64,000 nucleotides of DNA from Cymbomonas tetramitiformis (Eukaryota; Chlorophyta; Pyramimonadophyceae; Pyramimonadales; Pyramimonadaceae): positions 39,311 through 103,310 of the forward strand of contig LGRX02033444.1 of assembly GCA_001247695.2 (NCBI GenBank), written 5' to 3'. Position numbers and translations under genes: made by a program. Each line of letters opens with the position of its first letter. Positions within the stretch are counted from its first letter, which is position 1. Positions 31,907 to 43,600 of this stretch are shown piece after piece. The notes under the pieces are model-generated. The model was not told the DNA's origin. It made no database searches and worked only from the letters and a program-made list of their open reading frames with translations.

Positions 31907-32220
31907 GCATCGGAAAGTTACGGAGCGTTTGAGCACGCGTGGCAACCGAACTTTTCCAGGCACGGGCGCATTCTGTCGGAATACCGGCTGCATCATGTCC
32001 TGCCTGTGCGAACAACGGCTGCATTGAAGCATCTGCCTCTCTGTGCTGTTGTCCAGCCTGAAGCGAAACTGCACGCATCGGAAAGTTACGGAGCGTTTGA
32101 GCACGCGTGGCAACCGAACTTTTCCAGGCACGGGCGCATTCTGTCGGAATACCGGCTGCATCATGTCCTGCCTGTGCGAACAGCGGCTGCATTAAAGCAT
32201 CTGCCTCTCTGTGCTTTTGG
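31907..32220. repeat. 168-bp tandem repeat, nearly two copies
   Basis: GCATCGGAAAGTTACGGAGC starts at 31907 and 32075. The copies are nearly identical for about 145 bp. The period is 56 codons, so minus-strand frames run through both copies (for example AQAGHDAAGIPTECARAW). The 97-codon ORF may therefore be coding or only a result of the repeat. No family is recognised. Confidence 0.75.
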
Positions 32221-32767
32221 ATTTCCGCATCTCCTGAAGGAGTATTTGTTTACACTTTGCGTGCCGCCAGTCTTCACAATATTTGTCCTGAAGATATTTT
32301 ATTTTGGTTTGCTGAATGTAGAGTGGGATTGGCGCTGTCCAGTTGAAAGGAAGTCTTCGTGAACATGTAAGTGGAAGGGGATGGACTCTGGGTAGCCTTC
32401 CGGAAGGGACACCAGGGGTTCAACTGAGGTGGGTATTGGGGAGAATCCCACTGGTGGTTCACTGGGCTGAGGGTAGTCGTCCGAAGGCTGAGCATATGGG
32501 CTCTGGCTGGTTGGGGGGTCCATATTAGCTAATAAGTGACGGTGGAGGTCAGAGGGGGCTCGCGCTCGCGCGTTCGTCCGATCGATTAACGGGGAGGGGG
32601 GACAGGTGGGAGAGAGGGCGCGGGAGAAGTGGTGGATGGGAATGAGGTGGAGGAGGTTGAGCGGGTCGGTGGGGGGCATAGCCGGGTTTAGTGTAGGCGT
32701 GTACCTTATACACCAAGGTGCACCCTGCCAATACGAAAGTCCATGTGCGTAGTATATCATTGAAATA

Positions 32768-33337
32768 ATGGTCGCCAGAACGCCTGCTAACCCACTTGGG
32801 CAGACTTCACCATCACTCTCGATGGCAACCAACTTACCGGAATCCGCACTCCCACCATCAACTCACACTACATTCGTCACGGCCACACGACACGACGTGA
32901 CTTGCCCAGCACTGGCTGCTACAACCTGGTACTCCTATCATCCGACCATGCCTTGGCCCACTTGGTCATTGAATCCATTTGCACGGCATCACCGCTTTAC
33001 ACTTGTGAGGCTCCCGCAACAAAGTGGTTCGCAAAAATGGATGCATTTCGTGTACCGTGAAAATGGATTAGTGAACTTGCCAAAGTGCACCCATGATCAC
33101 ATCAAAAGTCTTCCCGATTGGTCCGAATTGTATATTGATTTCGTACAACAGATATGTCATTCTGATGGATCACAAGCCCCAAGCTGCTCTCACTGGTTTG
33201 ACAGCCTATCTGCTAGTGATTTTATGACGCAGTCACCATGCCATGCCATCACTTCACATTATTTCTTCTCCAACGTCCACTGTGGCACACACTGGACCCT
33301 TCTGTGGTATCGCAATCAAATGCTTTGTCCCCATTGA
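32768..33337 (+). CDS. uncharacterised ORF, weak resemblance to a cysteine-protease core
   Basis: A 189-codon frame from an ATG. Parts look like real protein (WMHFVYRENGLVNLPKC, LPDWSELYIDFVQQICHSDG). It ends with NVHCGTHWTLLWYRNQ, and the next frame carries IIVCWDSTMPSF about 35 codons on. A His-Trp followed by Asp-Ser is the order found in Ulp1/C48-type proteases, but no Gln-Cys half is seen, so this is only a hint. A minus-strand frame at 32299-32832 overlaps and is proline-rich. Confidence 0.25.
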   Translation: MVARTPANPLGQTSPSLSMATNLPESALPPSTHTTFVTATRHDVTCPALAATTWYSYHPTMPWPTWSLNPFARHHRFTLVRLPQQSGSQKWMHFVYRENGLVNLPKCTHDHIKSLPDWSELYIDFVQQICHSDGSQAPSCSHWFDSLSASDFMTQSPCHAITSHYFFSNVHCGTHWTLLWYRNQMLCPH

Positions 33338-34353
33338 CTGTGATCACTACTACTACCCTTGAGTTGCATCCCACTGCCTCCACCACCAGCTCACGCATCA
33401 TAGTTTGTTGGGACTCTACTATGCCGAGTTTCATCAATAAGAGGTCTATTCAATACCGACTGTAGCTTCAGTAGATTAGCACATCGGTGTTATTTTGTAA
33501 ATCACACATATGCAATATTCAATGTGTTTCTAATGTATACTTTTGTTGTGTGCGAGCATATGATTCCAATGATCGCAAGCTGAACCATCCGTCTTTTTAC
33601 ATTTACCAAGGTCCCAACCTCACATCGCTATGCTGGCTGGCTACAAAACCACATCCACCTTGTCCTCATTCATACTTCTGTGATGATCCTGTTGCATAAA
33701 CAAGCACACATAGGTCAACCAGCACACCCTTATTCATCATTCTCTAGACATCAAACCAATCGTAAAGGCTACTCGTAGCGTTACAAGCAACCAATCAGCG
33801 GATTATACAAACCATTACAGAGACAGAGACGGACAGATACAGAGATCGCACAGGTATGATTGCCGCCCTGATGCAACCAGAGAACTCACACTATGCAGCC
33901 AGAGTGGGGTTCCTGCTCATTTGAAACCGACTTGAGATTTCCTGACCCTCAATTTCCCTGGTGCTCTCCTTAGTTATCCATGGGATGATCATGATCATTA
34001 TTATTATCATTACTTATCACATGAAGCAGCCAACGGGCAACAGCAAGCAGATGCAAGACAGAATGTGGCCTCGTGAGAGACATTATCCAAAACTAAGCAT
34101 GGGAGTGCTACATAAGCTGTTGGCGGAAAACATAATCCTGAAATGCGCTGCACCGCACTGTGGCAGTGTGGTTTTCAAATGGGTACATGTATAGCCCTTT
34201 CTATGTACAGCCTACTGCAAGAATCTGCAAGACAACATTCCGCCCGGCAATTTGAGTTTACCCGCCCTCGCCTGTCATCCTGCGCCTGTCATCCTGCCGC
34301 CTAGCCAACGTAATAACAAGAGTTTACAAAGAGCACCTGCACTTTGAAATAGC
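33338..34353. other. no gene seen
   Basis: Moderately AT-rich sequence downstream of the folate-receptor-like gene. It has short ORFs and an ATTATTATCATTACTTAT simple stretch near 33995. The polyadenylation site of the neighbouring minus-strand gene should lie here but was not identified. Confidence 0.5.
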
Positions 34354-34658
34354 TCAACTTCCAACCTTATCAGGACCCAACGAAACAGATGACCAAGAAG
34401 ACAGTGTGTTGTGCTGCGCACTCGCTGGGGCGGGGCGGGCACTCACATTCCGCGGATTCATGCAGGCCTGGAGGGACACTGCCTGGCTTGCCTTGAAAAG
34501 TGCCACAACACCCAAGAGGAGACCAAGGATGGCGATGATCAATGCCGCGATCGCAATATTGGTCGTCTCTGAGCAGAACAAGGTTCCCAGATCCAACCAG
34601 TCATGTGGAGTAGGGAATACGGAATCGCGGTCATGCCACGGAGCGAATGCATGATCAT
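34354..34658 (-). CDS. last exon: transmembrane helix and cytosolic tail
   Basis: The acceptor is GGTTGAG before 34658 and the phase agrees with the previous exon (YS-D-DHAF). After FAPWHDRDSVFPTPHDWLDL comes a clear membrane helix (IAIAALIIAILGLLLGVVAL), then a tail of about 46 residues rich in Ser/Ala/Pro and a TGA. It identifies the product as a type I membrane protein. Confidence 0.65.
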
Positions 34659-37600
34659 CTCAACCATGCACGGTCTCGAGATCCTCGGCACATATCATCA
34701 ACTGAGGGCATAGGTAGCTTACATTCCAAGAACACACAGGCACAACCATGGAATGGCCTTGCAAGGGATGGCAATCTGTAGAGCTATATTGGGCGTATGG
34801 TTCCGCGCTCTCTCACCACTGTAATCATCATCATCCTCCTCCTCATCCTCAGCTACCGCTGCCTGCAATGCAGCCACTTCTGCCTGCAACAACAAGTCTC
34901 CGTTCAATCAGATGAGGCTCCAAGCCGCGCTTTGCAATGTTAAGCATAATAAATTGGGCGAATGCTATAATAGCCATCATGTATCCTGGAGGGAAGGCTC
35001 GGCTGCAAATGCTGCAGAAGTCGCTACAGGTTTTTTATTACCGCGGATGTTTACAGGTGATGAACATACAGGCGAGCACATGGAGCCAATACAACTTAAA
35101 GTTCTTTATTAAATTTATTAATGAGGTCATTCCCGAAAACATCCAGGCGCTGTAAAAAAAATTCAACTGGTGCACACCTGCAGCTCCATGTTCTCACCAC
35201 TGTAATCATCATCCTCCTCCTCCTCATCCTCAGCTACCGCTGCCTGCAATGCAGCCACTTCTGCCTGCAACAACAAGTCTCCGTTCAATCAGATGAGGCT
35301 CCAAGCCGCGCTTTGCAATGTTAAGCATAATAAATTGGGCGAATGCTATAATACCCATCATGTATCCTGGAGGGAAGGCTCGGCTGCAAATGCTGCAGAA
35401 GTCGCTACAGGTTTTTTATTACCGCGGATATTTACAGGTGATGAACATACAGGCAAGCACATGGAGCCAATACAACTTAAAGTTCTTTATTAAATTTATT
35501 AATGAGGTCATTCCCGAAAACATCCAGGCGCTGTAAAAAAAATTCAACTGGTGCACACCTGCAGCTCCATGTTCTCTGCCTGAAGTTCGCTAACTTGAGC
35601 ATCCACGGTCACAACCGCAGTTTCAACGTCCAGCAAGGTCTCAAAGCAGTCGCTGCTGTTCGCCTCGTGGCACTGCTCGGGGAAGGGCTTGTTGGGGTGC
35701 ACGTCGTTGTTAGGGTTAGGGCTGCCCACTTCGAAGTCCATCACGTAGGCATGCTCCTCGTCCGCCTGCGCCACGTGCCACCTCCGTCTCCCCCGCCCTC
35801 CTCACCCCCGCCGCATCGCCCATACGCCTCGCCGGCTTCACAACCAGCCCCCCTCGCACCGCCCCGGCGAACCCGTACACAAGCTTCCCTCACGCAACCC
35901 ACCTCATACGCAAAGGCGCCGTCCCACATCACTTCGCACAGCTCCTTCCCGTTGGCGTAGATCTCGCCAATGGGCTTGCACTCTGCAGAGTCGGTGCTGT
36001 TACAGGTCGCCATCTCAAAGTAGGATCCGGAGCCGCAGAAGTTGTCGGTCTTGCACGCCTCGTACCACGCATCGCAGTAAGACGCCTTGATGGGCATGCC
36101 CTCCATCTGCGCCACGGCCCGACACGCACCCCACGCCCCACCACCCCTCCTCTTGCCTCAGCTCCACCAACCCCCACAGCTCATCGCGGCACACCCGCCA
36201 GGGAAGGATCCCCTCTCAGGCCGCTCCGTCCTCAGGCAGACCCCCATCCGGGACCCACGCCAGCCCACCTCCGCACGCGCACCGCACCCAAGGCGCACGA
36301 GGCCGCTCACCTGCCACTGGTTGTCGCCGTCGCAGGTTTGGTGCTTGCGCCACTTGCCGGCGTTCACGTCACACTCGTAGAAGCAGGCCTCCGCCACAAA
36401 GTACGCCTGGCACGCGTCGCTCAGCGCCCCGCACCTGTCCATTCACCCGTCCAACGCCAACCCACCCCCCCCCGCCTCATCCCACTGTCTGCCTACTCTG
36501 CCGCGCAACCCTCAGCCAACAGTGTATCCTCCACCTGACGCTGCACCCACACTGCTTCTCACCATCGTCATAAAACAAAAGCGCCACCACCAACAGCAGG
36601 GGAAATCACCGCTAACAGCAAGGCGTACCACCACTAAAACCAGAGTAACTCACCGCCAAATAGTGAGCGGTCCACCCCCAAAAGCAGGGCGACCAGTGTG
36701 GGGCCGGTGGGCCCACCTGTCCCATCTGTAGTCCGCGCCGTAGAGTTCGTCATTGTGCACGCTGCGCCACACCCGTGCTCACCTCCCCTCAGCCACAAAT
36801 CGATCTCCTGGCAGCATCTCACACTCGCAGCCTCCCTACCTCTCCGCATCGCATAGCTCCACTGCGCAAGGCATCGCCTTCTTCCCACAAAGCAAAGCCC
36901 TTGCACCGTGCGATGCGTATTTCTGACAACAGGGCGCTCTGAGCACGCTCTGAGTGCACACTAGTCGTCCATGCAGTGCTCTGGACCCGGGGCCGCCAAC
37001 ACGCAAAGGTGTGCCCGGACGCACTTGCTGGCTGTCTCCACGGTACAGCAGGAGCTGCTGGCATACTGCTTGCAGGCGGTAGCTTCATTTGGGTCGAACG
37101 AGGTCGCCGTCGCCACGTCCTGGCGAACCGCGCCCCTGCCCCTCAGCCATCCACGGCGACCACCCCTGCTTCGCGCAACGTGCTGCACCCCTGCGGGGAG
37201 AGGTACGCCTGCTGGCAAGCGACACATCACGAAGGCAGTCTGTTTGCAAGCCATACCTTGTGATAGTAGCGGAGGTGGCATACGTCGCAGCCCACATCGA
37301 AACCTGCCACCAGCTCGTCAAACTCGGCCTGTGCCGTCCAGCATGGCCGCCGCACACCGCAGTCAGTGCCTTTGCCCGCACCAGCGACAGCAGCGACATC
37401 GCGCCCTCATCCAAGCACACATGCCACCACGCTCTGGTCATGTCGAGTCGCAACCCCCGGCCCAGAGGCAGCTGGCGCGCACCTTCAGATCGCTGTGGCC
37501 CTCCTCCAGTGCCACCACGCTGTTCTCGATGTCCAGCAAGGTCTCGAAGCAGTCGCTGCTGTCCGCCTCGTGGCACTGCTCGGGGAAGGGCTTGTTGGGG

Positions 37601-40600
37601 TGCACGTCGTTGTTAGGGTTAGGGCTGCCCACTTCGAAGTCCATCACGTAGGCATGCTCCTCGTCCGCCTGCGCCACGTGCCACCTCCGTCTCCCCCGCC
37701 CTCCTCACCCCCGCCGCATCGCCCATACGCCTCGCCGGCTTCACAACCAGCCCCCCTCGCACCGCCCCGGCGAACCCGTACACAAGCTTCCCTCACGCAA
37801 CCCACCTCATACGCAAAGGCGCCGTCCCACATCACTTCGCACAGCTCCTTCCCGTTGGCGTAGATCTCGCCAATGGGCTTGCACTCTGCAGAGTCGGTGC
37901 TGTTACAGGTCGCCATCTCAAAGTAGGATCCGGAGCCGCAGAAGTTGTCGGTCTTGCACGCCTCGTACCACGCATCGCAGTAAGACGCCTTGATGGGCAT
38001 GCCCTCCATCTGCGCCACGGCCCGACACGCACCCCACGCCCCACCACCCCTCCTCTTGCCTCAGCTCCACCAACCCCCACAGCTCATCGCGGCACACCCG
38101 CCAGGGAAGGATCCCCTCTCAGGCCGCTCCGTCCTCAGGCAGACCCCCATCCGGGACCCACGCCAGCCCACCTCCGCACGTGCACCGCACCCCAGGCGCA
38201 CGAGGCCGCCTCACCTGCCACTGGTTGTCGCCGTCGCAGGTTTGGTGCCGGCGCCACTTGCCGGCGTTCACGTCACACTTCGTAGAAGCAGGCCTCCGCC
38301 ACAGTACGCCTGGGCACGCGTCGCTCAGCGCCCGCACCTGTCCATTCACCCATCGAACGCGCACAATTTCCGCTCATCCCACTGTGTGCCTACTCTGCCG
38401 CGCAACCCTTAGCCAACAGTGTATCCTCCACCTGACGCTGCACCCAAACTGCTTCTCACCATCGTCATAAAACAAAAGCGCCACCACCAACAGCAGGGCG
38501 GTCCACCCCCAAAAGCAAAGCCATCTGTGGGGCCGGTGGGCCCACCTGTCCCATCTGTAGTCCGCGCCGTAGAGTTCGTCATTGTGCACACTGCGCCACA
38601 CCCGTGCTCACCTCCCCTCAGCCACAAATCGTTCTCCTGGCAGCATCGCACACTCGCAGTCTCCCTACCTCTCCGCATCGCATAGCTCCACTGCGCAAGG
38701 CATCGCCTTCTTCCCACAAAGCAAAGCCCTTGCACCGTGCGATGCGCACTCTCACAACAGGGCGCTCTGAGCACGCTCTGAGCGCACACTAGCCGTCCAT
38801 GCAGTGCTCTGGACCGGGGCCGCCAACACGCAAAGGTGTGCCCGGACGCACTTGCTGGCTGTCTCCACGGTACAGCAGGAGCTGCTGGCATACTGCTTGC
38901 AGGCGGTAGCTTCATTTGGGTCGAACGAGGTTGCCGTCGCCACGTCCTGGCGAACCGCGCCCCTGCCCCTCAGCCATCCACGGCGACCACCCCTGCTCCG
39001 CGCAACGTGCTGCACCCCTGCGGGGAGAGGTACGCCTGCTGGCAAGCGACACATCACGAAGGCAGTCTGTTTGCAAGCCATACCTTGTGATAGTAGCGGA
39101 GGTGGCATACGTCGCAGCCCACATCGAAACCTGCCACCAGCTCGTCAAACTCGGCCTGTGCCGTCCAGCATGGCCGCCGCACACCGCAGTCAGTGCCTTT
39201 GCCCGCACCAGCGACAGCAGCGACATCGCGCCCTCATCCAAGCACACATGCCACCGCGCTCTGGTCATGTCGAGTCGCAACCCCCGGCCCAGAGGCGGCT
39301 GGCGCGCACCTTCAGATCGCTGTGGCCCTCCTCCAGTGCCACCACGCTGTTCTCGATGTCCAGCAAGGTCTCGAAGCAGTCGCTGCTGTCCGCCTCGTGG
39401 CACTGCTCGGGGAAGGGCTTGTTGGGGTGCACGTCGTTGTTAGGGTTAGGGCTGCCCACTTCGAAGTCCATCACGTAGGCATGCTCCTCGTCCGCCTGCG
39501 CCACGTGCCACCTCCGTCTCCCCCGCCCTCCTCACCCCCGCCGCATCGCCCATACGCCTCGCCGGCTTCACAACCAGCCCCTCTTATTCCGCACCGCCCC
39601 GGCGAACCCGTACACAAGCTTCCCTCACGCAACCCACCTCATACGCAAAGGCGCCGTCCCACATCACTTCGCACAGCTCCTTCCCGTTGGCGTAGATCTC
39701 GCCAATGGGCTTGCACTCTGCAGAGTCGGTGCTGTTACAGGTCGCCATCTCAAAGTAGGATCCGGAGCCGCAGAAGTTGTCGGTCTTGCACGCCTCGTAC
39801 CACGCATCGCAGTAAGACGCCTTGATGGGCATGCCCTCCATCTGCGCCACGGCCCGACACGCACCCCGCGCCCCACCACCCCTCCTCTTGCCTCAGCTCC
39901 ACCAACCCCCACAGCTCATCGCGGCACACCCGCCAGGGAAGGATCCCCTCTCCTCAGGCAGACCCCCATCCGGGACCCACGCCAGCCCACCTCCGCACGA
40001 GCACCGCACCCCAGGCGCACGAGGCCGCTCACCTGCCACTGGTTGTCGCCGTCGCAGGTTTGGTGCTTGCGCCACTTGCCGGCGTTCACGTCACACTCGT
40101 AGAAGCAGGCCTCCGCCACAAAGTACGCCTGGCACGCGTCGCTCAGCGCCCCGCACCTGTCCATTCACCCGTCCAACGCCAACCCACCCCCCCCCGCCTC
40201 ATCCCACTGTCTGCCTACTCTGCCGCGCAACCCTCAGCCAACAGTGTATCCTCCACCTGACGCTGCACCCACACTGCTTCTCACCATCGTCATAAAACAA
40301 AAGCGCCACCACCAACAGCAGGGGAAATCACCGCTAACAGCAAGGCGTACCACCACTAAAACCAGAGTAACTCACCGCCAAATAGTGAGCGGTCCACCCC
40401 CAAAAGCAGGGCGACCAGTGTGGGGCCGGTGGGCCCACCTGTCCCATCTGTAGTCCGCGCCGTAGAGTTCGTCATTGTGCACGCTGCGCCACACCCGTGC
40501 TCACCTCCCCTCAGCCACAAATCGATCTCCTGGCAGCATCTCACACTCGCAGCCTCCCTACCTCTCCGCATCGCATAGCTCCACTGCGCAAGGCATCGCC

Positions 40601-43600
40601 TTCTTCCCACAAAGCAAAGCCCTTGCACCGTGCGATGCGTATTTCTGACAACAGGGCGCTCTGAGCACGCTCTGAGTGCACACTAGTCGTCCATGCAGTG
40701 CTCTGGACCCGGGGCCGCCAACACGCAAAGGTGTGCCCGGACGCACTTGCTGGCTGTCTCCACGGTACAGCAGGAGCTGCTGGCATACTGCTTGCAGGCG
40801 GTAGCTTCATTTGGGTCGAACGAGGTCGCCGTCGCCACGTCCTGGCGAACCGCGCCCCTGCCCCTCAGCCATCCACGGCGACCACCCCTGCTTCGCGCAA
40901 CGTGCTGCACCCCTGCGGGGAGAGGTACGCCTGCTGGCAAGCGACACATCACGAAGGCAGTCTGTTTGCAAGCCATACCTTGTGATAGTAGCGGAGGTGG
41001 CATACGTCGCAGCCCACATCGAAACCTGCCACCAGCTCGTCAAACTCGGCCTGTGCCGTCCAGCATGGCCGCCGCACACCGCAGTCAGTGCCTTTGCCCG
41101 CACCAGCGACAGCAGCGACATCGCGCCCTCATCCAAGCACACATGCCACCGCGCTCTGGTCATGTCGAGTCGCAACCCCCGGCCCAGAGGCGGCTGGCGC
41201 GCACCTTCAGATCGCTGTGGCCCTCCTCCAGTGCCACCACGCTGTTCTCGATGTCCAGCAAGGTCTCGAAGCAGTCGCTGCTGTCCGCCTCGTGGCACTG
41301 CTCGGGGAAGGGCTTGTTGGGGTGCACGTCGTTGTTAGGGTTAGGGCTGCCCACTTCGAAGTCCATCACGTAGGCATGCTCCTCGTCCGCCTGCGCCACG
41401 TGCCACCTCCGTCTCCCCCGCCCTCCTCACCCCCGCCGCATCGCCCATACGCCTCGCCGGCTTCACAACCAGCCCCCCTCGCACCGCCCCGGCGAACCCG
41501 TACACAAGCTTCCCTCACGCAACCCACCTCATACGCAAAGGCGCCGTCCCACATCACTTCGCACAGCTCCTTCCCGTTGGCGTAGATCTCGCCAATGGGC
41601 TTGCACTCTGCAGAGTCGGTGCTGTTACAGGTCGCCATCTCAAAGTAGGATCCGGAGCCGCAGAAGTTGTCGGTCTTGCACGCCTCGTACCACGCATCGC
41701 AGTAAGACGCCTTGATGGGCATGCCCTCCATCTGCGCCACGGCCCGACACGCACCCCGCCCCACCACCCCTCCTCTTGCCTCAGCTCCACCAACCCCCAC
41801 AGCTCACCACCCCGCCAGGGAAGGATCCCTTCAGGCCGCTCCGTCCTCAGGCAGACCCCCATCCGGGACCCACCAACCTCCGCACGAGCACCGCACCCCA
41901 GGGACGCCACGAGGCCGCTCACCTGCCACTGGTTGTCGCCGTCGCAGGTTTGGTGCTTGCGCCACTTGCCGGCGTTCACGTCACACTCGTAGAAGCAGGC
42001 CTCCGCCACAAAGTACGCCTGGCACGCGTCGCTCAGCGCCCCGCACCTGTCCATTCACCCGTCCAACGCCAACCCACCCCCCCCCGCCTCATCCCACTGT
42101 CTGCCTACTCTGCCGCGCAACCCTCAGCCAACAGTGTATCCTCCACCTGACGCTGCACCCAAACTGCTTCTCACCATCGTCATAAAACAAAAGCGCCACC
42201 ACCAACAGCAGGGCGGTCCACCCCCAAAAGCAAAGCCATCTGTGGGGCCGGCGGGCCCACCTGTCCCATCTGTAGTCCGCGCCGTAGAGTTCGTCATTGT
42301 GCACACTGCGCCACACCCGTGCTCACCTCCCCTCAGCCACAAATCGTTCTCCTGGCAGCATCGCACACTGAACGGCATGAGATCGGCCAACAAAAGCCAG
42401 CCCATCATCATCCCAGTGGATGTGAAAAGCAAATCAAGAGCAGGGCGGGGCCGTGACAAGATACCACAAACGCATACATATTCCCAACCCAAATGCAAAG
42501 CAGCATGGAAAGATGATACGATGTGACCGATCGTCGCCAAACAACTGTTGGTCTCTGGGTTACGGAGTAAGCGGACCCTGCTGGCATGCCCCCAGTGGCT
42601 CCCGGTCGATGGATGGGACCTGTTGGTCCATGGTTATGTCATGAATGCAGTCACACCACACAGCATGGACACCCCATGTCAAAAAAAAAAAAACATGCGG
42701 GCACCTAAGTGCTCCCCACAAAATTCAAGGGAAAACACAGAAGGTGTACTTCACCACCTTCTGCCTCTCCTCGCAGCATCGCACACTCGCAGCCTCCCTA
42801 CCTCTCCGCATCGCATAGCTCCACTGCGCAAGGCATCGCCTTCTTCCCACAAAGCAAAGCCCATGCACCGTGCGATGCGCACTCTCACAACAGGGCGCTC
42901 TGAGCACGCTCTGAGCGCACACTAGCCGTCCATGCAGTGCTCTGGATCGGGGCCGCCAACACGCAAAGGTGTGCCCGGACGCACTTGCTGGCTGTCTCCA
43001 CGGTACAGCAGGAGCTGCTGGCATACTGCTTGCAGGCGGTAGCTTCATATGGGTCGAACGAGGTTGCTGTCGCCACGTCCTGGCGAACCGCGCCCCTGCC
43101 CCTCAGCCATCCACGGCGACCACCCCTGCTCCGCGCAACGTGCTGCACCCCTGCGGGGAGAGGTACACCTGCTGACAAGCGACACATCACGAAGGCAGTC
43201 TGTTTGCAAGCCATACCTTGTGATAGTAGCGGAGGTGGCATACGTCGCAGCCCCGGTCAAAGCCCGCCACCAGCTCGTCAAACTCGGCCTGTGCCATCCA
43301 GCATGGCCGCCGCACACCGCAGTCAGTGCCTTTGCCCGCACCAGCGACAGCAGCGACATCGCGCCCTCATCCAAGCACACATGCCACCGCGCTCTGGTCA
43401 TGTCAAGTCGCAACCCCCGGCCCAGAGGCGGCTGGCGCGCACCTTCAGATCGCTGTGGCCCTCCTCCAGTGCCACCACGCTGTTCTCGATGTCCAGCAAG
43501 GTCTCAAAGCAGTCGCTGCTGTTCGCCTCGTGGCACTGCTCGGGGAAGGGCTTGTTGGGGTGCACGTCGTTGTTAGGGTTAGGGCTGCCCACTTCGAAGT

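Noticed and set aside
35703..35725. Telomere-like TTAGGGTTAGGG, recurring in each repeat
   Set aside because: Only two units each time, inside exon c, where the minus strand encodes Asn-Pro-Asn-Pro-Asn-Asn. It is not telomeric DNA.
42679..42690. A12 run as the tail of a SINE
   Set aside because: It is about 80 bp away from the nearer direct repeat and not at the insert end, so it cannot be taken as a retroposition tail.
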